A stretch of 64,000 nucleotides of DNA. It comes from Litomosoides sigmodontis. Its lineage: Eukaryota > Nematoda > Chromadorea > Rhabditida > Onchocercidae. Positions 40,901 to 53,665 of this stretch are shown here, piece by piece; the first letter of the stretch is position 1, and every line of letters starts with the position of its first letter. The notes under the pieces are model-generated. The model was given only the letters and a program-made list of their open reading frames with translations, made no database searches and was not told the DNA's origin. The stretch is from the NCBI GenBank assembly GCA_963070105.1, contig OY718803.1, positions 4,818,507 to 4,882,506 of the forward strand. The letters are read 5' to 3'. Position numbers and translations under genes: made by a program.

Positions 40901-43881
40901 TTTCTACTCACCATCAAGGATTTAGTAAATTTGTGATAATTCATTTCAATTTGTGATAATTCATTTTATAAATAAGATGGAAAAAATTTCTTTTTAAACA
41001 TTCAAAGGGAAATGTTCCAAGTCATTCCTCAGACTTAATTCCCGGCGCGCATCAATCGTAGGCTAACCCGCTCATCAAGCTTAGAGTAACTTTTAACTCA
41101 TTCTACTCGCTTGCCTAATTACATTTCCTGATCGGAACAAGAGTAAATCCATGAATTCTTCCAGCTACTTCATGGCTGCCTCACCGCTTCCATCACAAAG
41201 GCATATGTACGCTACTTCATATTATGTGGTAAATTAATTTCGTCTTTAGTTGAAATTAATTTTTTGCATGTTACTATCCTCAAACAAATCAATGGAAGTG
41301 TGTAGAAAGTCGACTTTGAACTTTCGCCGTGAAATTTTGTTCGAAAGAGAGAAAAGATCAGAAGATAGTATAAGTCGAAATGTAGCGATAAATTTTAATT
41401 TCAGACGAGGAATAGCACTCCCACATGTGTGACGTGTGACGTTGCGCCAGACTGTACATTCCAGGATGTAATATTTTCCAGCGATATGGACAAATATATC
41501 CTGAGTTGTCGCGGTCCGGGCATACCTCGAGCATACTTCTCATCAATCTCCTCTAACAACTCATTGAGTAATTTTTTGGCAAAAATAACAGTTTTACTCG
41601 AAACAGCTCCCATCAACCTTTTCGATAGAACTCTTGAGCAGCACTACGATAACAGTTCTTTTCGAGCGGTAAAAACTGTGCGTAAAAAGCTCTATGTTAT
41701 TGCTGAAATTAACTGAAAAGCTTGTGCCGCTAATTTTGAAAGGGAAAATCTGTTGCAGTCGAGGAATTGACCGAATGGAAAAAGCTGGAGGAAAAATACA
41801 GTGAAAAAGCTCTCGCTACAGTGCGCTATGAAAATGTTACCTTACATAGCGGATACGGTAGGTGTTACTAAGGATTCACTAGTAGTAATGAATGGGATGA
41901 GGAAGTAAAGTTAACGTTGCAGTGGCAATTGTGAAGATGCTATTACCTCCGGGCTTTGACCAAACAGTTGTCGACGTGAAATATCCAGTTATTATTTCTG
42001 TGTAAGTTTTTCATTTCCATCCGTTCCGTCCTCTTTGCTTGGACTTTCTCTTCCCTTTCCTATTCAAGTATTCCTCGAAATCTACAGTCTTTACAGATAT
42101 ACCGGGCCAGGTTCACAAAAAGTTACTGAAGAGATAACACCGAGCACATTCGATATGTTTCTAGCATCTAATGCGAAATATATTGTCATCTACATCGATG
42201 GACGTGGATCGGGCATGAGAGGGTGGAAATACAAAGAGCCGATATACGGCCGTTTAGGAACGGTGGAAATTGATGATCAAATTGAGGCAGTGAAGTGGCT
42301 TTTCCTCTTCATTTTCTTCATTCTCTTCGAAATGAAATGAAAAGAAAGAGTTTTTTAGAATTTCACAAATGCTAATTTTTTTTAAACCCTAATAGTTTCG
42401 ATAATTTCAAATTGAAATTTCAAAAAATTTGAACTTTTTGGTGAGTGTATTGTTTCATTCGTAATTACTTCATCTACTTTTTCAGAATCTTAGCTTCTAA
42501 ATACCGATTTATTAACTCGAAGCATATTGCAATCTGGGGGTGGGTAAGTTCTGCAAGATATTTACAATTAAACAATTAAATAAAGCGGCAATTTAAATTT
42601 TAAAAACTTAGAGACGCCTACTCTGCTGAGATCTTTAGAGAATATTTCATTTAATTCGAATTAAGAATATATGATAATATATTGTATATAGGAACATTAT
42701 AGTCATATGGCGGATTTGTCTCGGCTCACGTAGTTGAACGTGACACAAGTCGTTTATTCAAATGTGCTGTGAGTATTGCGCCGGTTACAGATTTTAAGCT
42801 GTACGGTATGCGTTAGACTATATACAACAATGAACCATTTCAGGAATTACCCTGATACTTTTTTTTGCTTGCTGATTTTTTGCAAGTTTATCGATCCATT
42901 GATTTTTAACTATTTATATTAAAAATTTCAAAATTTCAGATGCCACTTACACGGAACGGTATATGGGCGATGCAAGTGAACTCGCATACGAACGAGCTAG
43001 TCTTATCAGAAATGTCAGCATGTTCAAAGGAGTACAGTTTCTATTGGTACACGGAATGTCTGACGGTAGGATATTTTGTAGTATCGCACTTCTTTTTATG
43101 TATGCGTGGGTCAAATAAGGACAATGCTGTGCTTTCGCTTGGCTTGGTCTTTCTGGAAGCGATTTGGAGGAATTTCAACGATTTTAAATTTTAAGGGGTA
43201 GGCTTTCAGGGGTAGGGTTATGTAATGCAATGAATATTTTAATTTTAAAGTTACAAGTCGTCTTTTATTGATAGGATTACTCCTACTTGAATTAAGATAG
43301 ATACCAAAAAATGATTTTTGAATATTCATTTTTAATGTTTGTAGATAACGTCCACCTGCAGAATTCTGCGCAACTGATAAGAGCATTGAGTGAAGCGAAT
43401 ATACAATTCCAACTTATGGTTTGTTTTCCAAATTTGGGTTTCAATCATTTAAGACAACTAGCTAGACGAAAGTAGGAAATAGGAACGTCGGAACATTAGA
43501 ACAGTTGGAACGCCTTTCTTGATTTAACTATCATTTTTTGTAGTTTATTAAAACGATATGTTCTCAGTTTTAAAGGATCAGACTAATAGGTACCTCGTTT
43601 TTCTCACATAAACGTCAAAATAATGTTTTGTGGAATATTTCTACCTGCTTAATGTCGTTGTATGCATACTAACCTTTAAACATTTGATTTTTAACTTCAA
43701 TTTGTGCACTTTTTGAAAGCCTTATGTGCGGGAATTGCTAGACTGTTTTAATCCGAATCGAAGCAATTACAATAATATAATTTTGCAGGTATATCCAGAT
43801 GCAAATCACAGTCTACTTTGGGCTCATCTACACCTCTTCACAATGTTGCGGAAGTTTTTTGAGAAATGCTTTCAACGTTGA
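34962..43881 (+). CDS. Dipeptidyl peptidase IV-type membrane serine peptidase (S9B)
   Basis: Type II membrane ectopeptidase expected to remove Xaa-Pro/Ala dipeptides. Exons supported: 34962-35012 (inferred start, MTTVVANDTDLLEEADK), 37966-about 38080, 38393-38565, 38692-38772, 38883-38926, 39008-39089, 39571-39714, 39775-40001, 40077-40115, 40533-40691, 40780-40871, 41165-41228, 41405-41668, 41764-41857, 41923-42001, 42097-42294, 42486-42543, 42703-42805, 42940-43065, 43345-43418, 43789-43881. Joins 38080-38393 and 40115-40533 do not keep phase, so a small exon is probably missed at each. A short cytoplasmic tail is followed by ERNWRG and a transmembrane helix, a beta-propeller with the DWIYEEEIF double-Glu motif, and an alpha/beta hydrolase domain. 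The nucleophile is in GWSYGGF, Asp in HGMSDDNVH and His in DANHSL. The Ser separates it from catalytically dead DPP6/10. C. elegans relatives are the dpf genes. Confidence 0.9.
35174..35247. repeat. 37-bp tandem duplication
   Basis: Units 35174-35210 and 35211-35247 are identical (start GCACGCTTTCTAAATTTTAC). They lie in the putative first intron of the DPP gene. Confidence 0.96.
37695..37740. repeat. GA-rich simple repeat
   Basis: Interrupted GA purine tract about 230 bases upstream of the DPP membrane-anchor exon. Confidence 0.9.
40928..40967. repeat. 20-bp tandem duplication
   Basis: AATTTGTGATAATTCATTTY occurs twice in tandem in a DPP intron. Confidence 0.93.
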
Positions 43882-45224
43882 ATTTTTACTGTCCTTTCTA
43901 CAGAATCCTCGAAAAAATGCAATTGAGCAGCAAAAGGAATATTTGAATTGGTTCAGCTTAGGTTCTTTTCCGTTTTGAAATTAATTTTAATCGTTGTATC
44001 GCTTTTTTGCGCTTTTCTAGTCTTTGTTATCCGCCAAAATGAGCCCTCCCAAGTTCACTTCCTCACATTTTTCTTCGAACTGAGAAAAATGTAATCGGAA
44101 ATCTGAAGTTTAAACTGAATATTTTTTCGTGTCAGTTTGTTAAACCGTCGCATTGTTTTCGGATTTCGGACATTTGTGTTATCTTCACAATACCTTCCGA
44201 ACTTGTGTGTTACTGTTAGTTGCCAGTTAATCGATATCTGAAAGTGGCGCTGTTTATACATTTTATAGCTCCGTGATAATTTGCCGTTTGTTTGCGCGGA
44301 TCTCACATACCTTTTCCTGTTCATTTATTTTTATCACTCAATTAATAATTTCCTTTGTGCTTAGATTTTTCCACACAACAAATAGCATCGATTTTGTCTC
44401 ATTTGAAATTTTTATACTTTGAAATTATTTGTGAATTCCTATATTATGCTTTCTGAATAGCTAACTCTTTGCATATTTGTATGTATGTATATATTGCCTT
44501 AATAAATTTGCTGATTGAAATTACAAGTCAGCTCTCACCCACGACTATTTCTACGGTTTACTTTTATTTAGAATGTTATACAGCAAATACTTAAAGGAAG
44601 TGAATGAAACTGCGTGAAAAATATTCGCAAAATTTCCGATCGCAAACTAGAAAACTTCTCAAAAATCGAATTCGAAGATGTCCACCTCTGCAACGATGGT
44701 CAGTGCAAATGCGCTACTAGGTAAGCCAATAGAGATGCGAAATTACGGAACGCAACTCGTTTACTGATCGATCAATTGACTCGTCAGTCTCCATGACTAG
44801 TACACACCGTCGCAGTGCTTGAACGAATGTGACAACAGGCTATCAGTTTTCACTGGAAGGTTGCGTTAAATGTTGAACAATTAATTTATGCCTCCGAAAT
44901 ACGTGGATTATTTCTCGTACGTGGCGCTTGTTTCGTAGAGGCGCAAGATATTTCAGAGTTTTGAGCAGTTCTAGCGACAAAATCAAGATGGAAATTCATC
45001 TGAATTAAATTTCGCCGTCTGACCACAAATATGCTTCATGCCATACTTTAGTGCTTCAAAGAATCTAGCAGTGCGTGTATCATTTGCTGTTTGATTTGGC
45101 GTATAAGTTCAGTGAGTGCATTTTGTCCACCACACATAACAGCTTCACCTGTTTTATTTTAAAAATTTCAGATATTTTTTTACCAAGCTATCTCATTCCT
45201 GATTTTTGAAAATAATAAAGCAAA
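43882..45224. other. Intergenic region between DPP and hnRNP F/H genes
   Basis: DPP 3' UTR with AATAAA at 44501-44506, then the hnRNP promoter. A TTTCAG at 45166-45171, 53 bases before the hnRNP ATG, could be a leader trans-splice acceptor. A short Cys-containing open frame ends at a GTAAGC donor at 44721 but lacks an ATG. Confidence 0.5.
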
Positions 45225-48200
45225 ATGCCAGATACAGATTTCATAATGAAGTGTCGTGGATTGCCATGGTCTTGTACAGAAGATGATTTACGTGAATTTT
45301 TTGGAGGTTAGTTGATTGTTTTGTTTCTTATAAATGTTAAGAGAAATATGTAGGTGAGGTTTGAGGAAATTAGGAAGTGCAATAAAACGATGGTGTAATG
45401 AGGTGAAGAAGTTGAATTTATTGGTTCCATATTTTATCCCTGCAGTGAACACATGAGAGAAGTCTTGCCTCTCTCGTCAAAATTTATTTTGTATCTGAAC
45501 TGAGCACAGAAGTTATCGAAAAACTTATGAATTTCACATCAGCACAAGAAGTGCTAAGCTTTTTGTACCTTCTCTCAAAAAATGCAGTGTAAAGATGATG
45601 CAAATTTAAATGAAGGAATATCGAGTGATGCTTATAAAATTTTGAGACAGACTAAGTTTTGGTCATGAATGAACTTCATTAAATTTGACATGAGTTATTT
45701 TCAGAAGCAGCTAGATCAATTACTCAGATAAAGCTTACGAAAGACCGTGATGGACGTGCTAGCGGTGAGGGATTTGTTGTATTTAGCAGTCGAGAAGATT
45801 ATGACTTTGCTTTGACAAAAGACAAGAAATATATTGGTAAACGATATGTGGAGGTTAGTTTATATGCTTTGATTTATTCATTCGACTGCATTTGCTACGT
45901 TTTAAAATGGTAATTTTCACTTGGAAATTTATTTTGACAAATAATAGGCGCTGAAAGAAAGCTCTGAAATGTACATAGTGTAAAAGGTGTGAAAATTTAA
46001 CTTTTTAAGTAATTGAATATTTTTTTGAACATTTTACGACCTAAACACATCTTTTTCTTTTTTACGTCATATCCTAATGAGTTTACATGTATAGCTTTGA
46101 CTGGTCTTCTTTCATAGTGTGCTTATTTTATCTCTTATTTGCTTTTTTCACTCGGGAAAGGTTACTTCGTTCATAAGCTGTTTTTATTTATCTTTACATA
46201 GGTTTTGATTCGAATGAAACTTGAATGTGATGTCTACGCAGTATTTCTGAAATAGAATTTAAAGATAGAATTTACTTTACCGAAATAAACCGGTAATTTT
46301 TAGATTTTTCAATTAAATTTTAAAAATATTTTGTTTTGTAATACTAAGCTTTTAAGCTACAACAAGTGTCATCGATGGAATCGGATTATGATGATAGCGA
46401 GAAGCGATGCGGAGGGTCAATGGCAGATCCAAATTTGCCTGAGCGTGAGACATCTATCGTTAGGTTGGGAGGCTTGCCATATGGTTGTACAAAGGAAGAA
46501 ATCATGCGCTTCTTCGAACCACTTGAAATAGCCAATAAAGGTGCTTTTCTAGTTTTCACCAAATACCACTGATTGTTACTGTTTAATAAATTAGTTATAA
46601 CATGTTTTTATCATTACAGTGGAAGAATAAAAATCACTTGAAAAAGAACATATCGATAGTTGATGTGACTGGAAAAACTACACTTACATTTTAACTCAAA
46701 GATTTTTTGAGTGACAGCGTAGATGCTTAACGTAGTGTTAGCACTTCTTTTGTAGCGTGTTTCAGTTTAATTTTTCCAGGTATAGTTATGACTTATGATC
46801 GTTACAGTGGAAAGCCAAAAGGCGAGGCATTCGTTGCATTTAATGACGACGATTCGGCTTCCAAAGCTCTTGCTAAAAATAAAGAATACATTCAGCATAG
46901 GTATTGTTCTGCTCGTCGATTTATTATTCTTAATCTTCGAAAAGTTCTTTTTCAAAAAAATTGTAAAAAAAAAAAGTAACTTTTAAGCGTCGTATCCAGC
47001 GAGTGTAATTGTGGGCGGTATCTGATAGATGGTTGATTCCTTTTTAAAATTGCATTTCGTTTTTAAGATATGTGGACATATATCCATCGTCTTATGGTGA
47101 AATGCTTCGATCTTTGGATGGAGGTTTTGATCCGCACGGTGGTAGTGGGAGAGGATGGGAAAGAGATCGTCGCGCGAGGGGGTTGCCATATGATCGTCCA
47201 GGTGCGGATCGGGGCTATCGCGATTCCAGAATGCATCGAAATGGTGTGTTCATTTTAAACAGAATTTGCTAATATGAAAGGAGTGGCACAATATGGATTG
47301 ATAAAGGGGTCATCAATTGAAGCTGGGGAAAAAGTGGGGATTTGCTCGTGAAAGCCATGATGGATTCAGTAATGGCTGGTTAGGATCAAGTGAGTTGTTT
47401 AGCGATTTACCAGATCTGATTATTATGGGTATTACTGGAAATTTCGGGAACTTCTGGGACCGCTGCGACCTTGGAAAGTATCCGGAAATCTGCTGAGCTA
47501 TGGTTCTGTTTTGGGTATTAAATGTGAATGTGAACGGGGGGTTGCAGAAGTATGGGCCGACAGATACGGTGGTGGTGGCGATGGTTATGATGATGGGTAC
47601 GGCGGTGGACGTGGTGGTGGAGGACCGATGCGACGGGGTTGGAGAGATGAACAGGCGATGGGTGGCCATAGGGGGTATTCACCACCGCGGCGTCGTTATA
47701 CGACGCCGCCACCGGAATACTGTATACGGATGCGCGGTCTTCCATATCGGGCTACGGAACGCGACATAATCGATGTAAGTTGCAACAGTAAAAGTATGTT
47801 TACGTACCTAGAATAGGTTAAAAAGTAACTGGACATATGGGGAACAGAATCTGACGAATAATGATGTTTCGAACCGAAGACATTCTTCTGCTTGTGTTTG
47901 GACTCGACGTTAACTGGCTGGTTGATTGCAAGGGGTTCACACATTTCTCTGGATTGGTTGGTTCAATTTTTCTGGATTGATGTCCTGGATGTCAGCTTGA
48001 TTTATGGTGATTTTATTTATTTTTAACATTTTTCTGGAGACATATTGACTTTTAGTTCTTACTGGCATTTAATGGTGACGTTTCGTCAATACTAACATCA
48101 CAAATCGAATCTTTCCATGCGGCGATGATGTGTTTTTTTGGGAACTTTTAGACAGTTTGGATGCTTATTTGAAATACTTAATCTTGAATTTTACGGTTTT

Positions 48201-48630
48201 TATTAAGTTTTCTATTGTTCAAATTTAGTTCTTCCAACCGCTGCGGCCAGCATCGATTGATGTGCTGTACGAATATGGAACAGATCGTCCAAGTGGTGAG
48301 GCAATTGTTGAGTTTAGAAATCGAGGAGATTTTGATGCTGCCATGCAACGCAATCGAAATTATATGGGCATGTTTCTCTTATTTGAAATTTCGAAGTAGC
48401 TAAAGAGAATATCACTCAGTAAAGTACATTAAGCCTTAGGTCTTGCAACCTTAACGTGTTTCAAAGTTGGTGTGTGAAAACTATTATCCCATTGGTTCAA
48501 TTATGTTTTTTTCTTCCAGTATATGATTTCGGGGAACAAATGTAGCTGTTATCATTTCTGGATTTCTTTGCTAAATGTCAGTTTATTTGTTACAGGGTCA
48601 CGCTACGTAGAACTTATCCCGGAACACTGA
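45225..48630 (+). CDS. hnRNP F/H family RNA-binding protein, three quasi-RRMs
   Basis: Nuclear splicing regulator of the hnRNP F/H/GRSF type, which binds G-rich RNA. Exons: 45225-45306, 45705-45853, 46357-46540, 46780-46900, 47068-47243, 47548-47774, 48229-48367, 48596-48630; phases agree, 370 residues. qRRM1 (about residues 5-80) has MKCRGLPWSCTEDDLREFF, GEGFVVF and KKYIGKRYVE. qRRM2 (about 105-180) has VRLGGLPYGCTKEEIMRFF, GEAFVAF and EYIQHRYVDIY. A Gly/Arg/Asp-rich linker follows. qRRM3 (about 290-370) has IRMRGLPYRATERDI, GEAIVEF and RYVEL. The protein stops eight residues after RYVEL's Arg, so there is no C-terminal Gly-rich tail. The last intron must begin with GC (GG|GCATGT) to keep phase and the conserved RYVEL. 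C. elegans relatives are hrpf-1 and sym-2; I cannot tell which is orthologous. Confidence 0.92.
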
Positions 48631-49982
48631 AATTCGTTATGGAAGAAGTTACGACTTTCCAGAAATCTAATTTTCGTATAATATTTATATCGATTAATGA
48701 ACATACGCGGCACAACTGTTCTTTCCTCTGTTCATTTTCCCGTTCAATTTTACTCTTAGCCTTTGAAAAGTGATGACTAAAGTAAAGCTTCATACTTGCA
48801 ACATTCTTCAGCTTGTTCGGCATCACCTGAGGTAGTCTGAAAGCCCCTCCAACTTTAGTTCTACTTAATAGAAAGTTCTAATGGAATATGAATAACAGAA
48901 GATTATTTGCTGGAAGAAAATGAAGCATTATTCCTATCCATCACATGCATCTTTAATCAGTTTCTAGGAGGTCATACTTCCCACTTTCAAGTCATTTCAT
49001 TCGTGGAAGAATGCTGCCATTCTCAAAGCGCTGATTTAAAGTTTTCGTATGTTCTTAATTATGGGATTTACGTTTTTCTGGTTATCAAAGTTACCTAACC
49101 ATGCACTGAGTTCTTTTGGAACTAACTTTCGTGTTTTTCTGGCTACATTTTTAATAAAGCATTAAGTGGCGTACTACTCTTGATCGCGATTACCTGCGAT
49201 GTATCTGTTACATGTTGTATCCACAAGTACATTATTAGATCTATTTCTGAACATGAGCTTAACCATCTAGGAAGCAAATTTTTCAGCTAATTGTGTGTTT
49301 GAAAGGCTTCCGTTAAATGCACTTTGTAAGTGAAAAGCACAGGGAAATCGGATTCTCATTGTACGCGATTGGTTGTTGTGAAGATCCTAAATGGTATTCA
49401 GATTCCGTTTGTCCTTTTAAAATTTGCATAGTTCCTTCTGCAATGCACCTATATAAGGTTCTTCAGCATCAAGATAAACGTCAGTTTTTCATTAGCGGCG
49501 GATGTGTGTTAAAAACAAAAGGAGAAAACACTGGGCAGGCTGCTCGTGAGTTTTGTGAGCTCTTAGTACTGCTTGTGCTACCTCTTAGTCACTTCCTTAG
49601 TTGTAAATTGTAAATTCTGGAGTGGAGTGAGCCTTTTAAGTCCAAAAGAAGCTCTTGGAATTTTAGTGACGGATTTTTCAGACATTTGGGACATTGCTGC
49701 GTTTTTTGTGTTATTAAATTTTTGACTTTGGAGTTTTGTCGGATCAAAAAATTCTTTAAATAGGTTTTAGGATGAAATGCATTAGGCTGTTGGAAGTCCG
49801 AAGTAGTCTAGTTTTGAGGATTTTTGCCTTTCATTTGCAACTTTGCTTGAAATGGGGTGAAAAATACGACATTGCGAATTGCTATGAAACTATTTTAAGT
49901 TTGAACTGTTTTAAATTTCAGTCTTGGAAAGATGAGTAGAAAATCTTACCAGAGTATAATGAATTGATTTACATACTTGCAG
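48631..49982. other. Region between hnRNP F/H and first 5-phosphatase
   Basis: hnRNP 3' UTR with AATAAA at 49153-49158, then the presumed 5' part of the next gene. An open frame at 49317-49613 may contain an N-terminal exon of the 5-phosphatase: it has a consensus GTGAGT donor near 49545, but its phase does not match the next exon. Confidence 0.4.
49317..49613 (+). other. Unassigned open frame, possible N-terminal exon of the first 5-phosphatase
   Basis: A 98-codon open frame with an internal GTGAGT donor near 49545. Its product (containing RQFFISGGCVLKTKGEN) is not clearly related to the OCRL PH domain. Only position and composition suggest that it belongs to the downstream gene. Confidence 0.25.
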
Positions 49983-52740
49983 AAAATGTGGAGATCGAAA
50001 AATTTATAGTCAAAAAAATAAAACTGGGAAACTAAACGCCGGAAACCATGATGCACATGCTTCATCAAGTCATCGCAGTGTCAGTGCAATTTTACGTGAC
50101 TGGGAACCTACGTACGTGAAATCATCTTAATGCAGAACTTATTTTTAACTCATTAAAAATTATGAGTTTTACTAGTAGTGATGTTACATATATTATCATT
50201 AGTGGTATATGATTAAGTGTATCTTCTTAGTAAACAGGACGGGTTATGACTTAGGATTGTTTACTTCTTATTACTAAAGTGAGTGCAGAAAATAAATAAG
50301 CATTAATCCTTTAATCCTTCCAGATATTTATCTTACCGGACATCGTCAGTATTCATTACCACATTCAACGTTAACGGGCGAATACCAAAGCTGGATGGAA
50401 TACCAGGCTGGTTAAGTTGTGAAGGCATTATTCCACCCGACTTCTATATTATTGGGTTTGTTCTTTCCTTCATTCAAGTTCGAGTAAAATGGCCATTTGG
50501 TATTTTTTAAAAAATTCGGTGTTTTGAGAATTATCGGTCTTTTCCTCAAATTTAAATTCACCTGCAGACTGATATGGACTTTCAGACTTCAAGAAATGGA
50601 TTTGTCACCACAAACTTTTATAATGAACACGTCAACAAGACACACAGAATGGAAAGTCATTATCGCAAAATCTTTTCCTAAAGGCACTAATTATGATCTG
50701 GTTAGTTTTTTTCAATTCCTAATTATGGTTCTTTTTAGAAATAGCTGTAAGTTGGCGATTTAGTCTTTTATGTGTATTCAGATAGGTGAAGTACGGCTGG
50801 TGGGCATACTGCTGGCAGTTTACCGACGTGTGGGAAGTAAAATCAGAGTAAATCCATCCGCAATTGATGCTGTTATAGTGCCGACTGGTCAGTGTAATGT
50901 AATTGGAACAACTCTGAATGACAAGGTATATTTTTAATAAGTTACTGTGAAAACACAGTAGAAATCACATGTTAAACGAAATAATTTGTTACATTTCCCA
51001 ACTAGGGCTACCCATTTTGAAGTATTGAATTTTAATGAAATAATGTAAGTCCAGGCTTTTTTAATAAATAAATAAATGTTGAATACGTGATTAAATTACA
51101 ACGACAGTTACATAGGTGACGAACAAACAGCACGGTTTTAATCAATCGTAAATGTTTTGCATATGGAATTTTGGAAGACATAATTGTTCTTTCATACTAC
51201 GAAGTTGTTTGATAAAACTAGAATTATAGGGTGCTGTTGCTATAAGCATGTATATGAATGACACAGCAGTTTGTTTCGTGAACGCGCACTTCACGGCTCA
51301 TATTGAAGGAAATGAAAAACGCATCATGGATTATAAGTGTTTTTTTAGCGTATAAATATAAAAAAAGTTAAACGTAACTGAGTTGTTGAGAGAAACTACT
51401 TTCGATTTCTGCCAATATTCCAATACTCACTACGAAATTTTAGACACGTCGTCAAAAGTGTATATTTCCGTCGAAATGATAAAACACTTTTCGAACACGA
51501 TGCTATTTTTTGGTTTGGTGATTTAAATTTTCGCCTGGATACTGCATATGGTATGAGCAACAACGAATTACGCAAATTATGCATTAATGATGAGGCGTTC
51601 AGAGACATGATTATTTACGATCAGGTAGGTTAACGTATCACTCGGAAAATTCCAATTATTGAATGTTTTTTGTGATTGACAGTGTTGAAGGAATCTGATA
51701 TACATGGAGGTTCCATTTCTTATAAGACGACTTATTGGGTCGTTCGGAGCTTTAGAATTAGAAAAAGTCACATAATATACAAATTTTAAAACGCAGTATT
51801 AAATTTTCTATCAGCCTTCTTATCCAGTCATTTGCTAGGCTTTCTTAGAACCCAGAAAATCATATTAAAACAAGAAGTGCCACCTGGAATATCTAGTTTG
51901 CTAAAATAAAATCTAAAGAATAAGTTTTCAACTGCGTTTAAGACGTATTAAAGCACCAATATCGGCGTGTGTTTTTAGCACAAATATATTTCATTCTTAT
52001 GTGTTCGTCGTCTTCAGAATCCTTTTTTTGATAGTCAGCAGAACAGTTGTAAGCTAAAAATGGAATTTTTGAGTGAGTAACTTTTTGGACAAAGTGATTT
52101 GTTTTTTCGTTGTAATATGCAGCGTTCGTTTGATGTATCTAGATTGCTTTTTATTTAGCTTAGAAGAGCGATGAAACTCAAAATTATATTTAAAAATTTT
52201 AAAGAAGCGGAAACTTTGAATTTTTATCCAACTTACAAATATGATATTAATTCCGACAATTGGGATAGCAGGTATTGCCAAATGATTTTTTAGTCAGTTT
52301 TTTTTCTATTTTCTTCATCAGAGTTTGTTTATGAAGCAGTTTACTCGGACTTCTAAAGTTTCAAAACTGATGCATTATTTGGCGGAATCACTCAAGCTTC
52401 TCCACCATGAATTGCGTTTACTATCATTAAATAAAGCTATGTCGATTATTGTTCACTTGATTTTCAAATCACTTCGTTTTTTCATAGCAAAAAAAAACGT
52501 GTTCCGGCTTGGTGTGATCGAATTTTATGGTGGAATCAGAAGGGTGTTCACATCAGACAAAAATTTTACGACAGTGTGCCATCCGTCAAATTTTCGGATC
52601 ATAAACCAGTTAGGGCTCTTTTTTATTTGGGTGTACGAGAAATTGATTTGATCGAATATGACAAGGCTTACCGAAGGGCGTCTAGAAAAGCGAGTTGTCA
52701 CAACGATTGTCTCGATGAGGAAGAAGAAAAAAGAGAGTGA
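49983..52740 (+). CDS. OCRL-like inositol polyphosphate 5-phosphatase, catalytic domain only
   Basis: Predicted to remove the 5-phosphate from PI(4,5)P2 or related phosphoinositides. Exons: 49983-50111 (an acceptor at 50009 is also possible), 50324-50455, 50586-50700, 50782-50925, 51230-51336, 51444-51624, 52159-52271, 52488-52740; phases agree from the first listed exon. Family motifs are all present: [43 protein letters not shown] and FSDHKPV. It ends in a short acidic tail (DEEEEKRE) and a TGA, with none of the ASH or RhoGAP-like region present in the downstream paralogue at 53666. Four internal exons have exactly the same length as in that paralogue (132, 115, 107, 113), which marks a tandem duplication. 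The 5' end is unresolved; upstream exons (perhaps in 49317-49613) are likely. Confidence 0.85.
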
Positions 52741-53665
52741 AATTATGATTTTGCATTTGGATTTGTTCTTGGTCCTGTTTTTGGTTATGAATGCTTGAAA
52801 CCATTGTAGTTAATTGAATAAGTTGATATATTTCATCAATTTCTGTAGCTTTCCAAATCATCTATGCTATTTTTAATTAGTACTATCAAATCACTGAAAG
52901 TAGAATGTTGAGAGTTGATCAAAATTTTGAACCGTTTTGATCAGCAAATCCATCGCAGTATATAATTTTAGACTAATTGAAAGTTTTCTCGGAAAATTCG
53001 ACATAAATTTAGTAATTCAGAGGGCTGCACGTAGATGAACTAAGAGCTTCATAAAAGTATAAAACAGCAAAGATATTCGCTTTTGTGAATTTATGATTTC
53101 ATCTTTCCTACTGGAAGTTAGGTGCACAACAATTTTTTGAAATGTAGTTTACGTTGTTTAGGTGTTTGAGAAATCTCTGTACTGTTGGACCATATGAGTT
53201 GATTCATGCTATAAGTGACGTATAACTTGCGGTTGTTAATAATGACCATATTGATTTGATTAAAAAAGAATTATATATTCTGGTTAGCTTAGCATTTGTT
53301 TCAATACAATTGCAACACATATCTTCATACCACTTAAGAGTCGTGTTCGTAATAGTCTTAATCGCAATACGTCACATAGTGATGCGCATGGACTATATAT
53401 ATATATATATTGGATTGATTGGCCATCCTTGTTTTTGGCGTCCAATAACTCGGTTTATTGATCTGTTTTTTTCATGTTCTTTTCAGCTGCTTTAGTGGAT
53501 GTGATACTGATGAAACCTTTCACTTAAAGGAAAGGTTTTTATCATTGCCATATTTAATCAAATTTAAATCCTTTCCCGACATCAAATAAGATAACATCAG
53601 AAGCTACACGGAAGATTTAGAAATGCTTTCTATAGTGATGAGTTCATGGAAAGTATGGTAAGAGG
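52741..53665. other. Short spacer between the tandem 5-phosphatases
   Basis: About 0.9 kb with no conserved exon; a short TA repeat lies near 53395-53410. It would contain the second gene's promoter, or only an intron if the two copies share transcripts. Confidence 0.5.

Noticed and set aside
44615..44721. Short Cys-containing frame (HLCNDGQCKCATR) ending at a GTAAGC donor
   Set aside because: It has no ATG and no partner exon downstream in the proper phase; probably chance.
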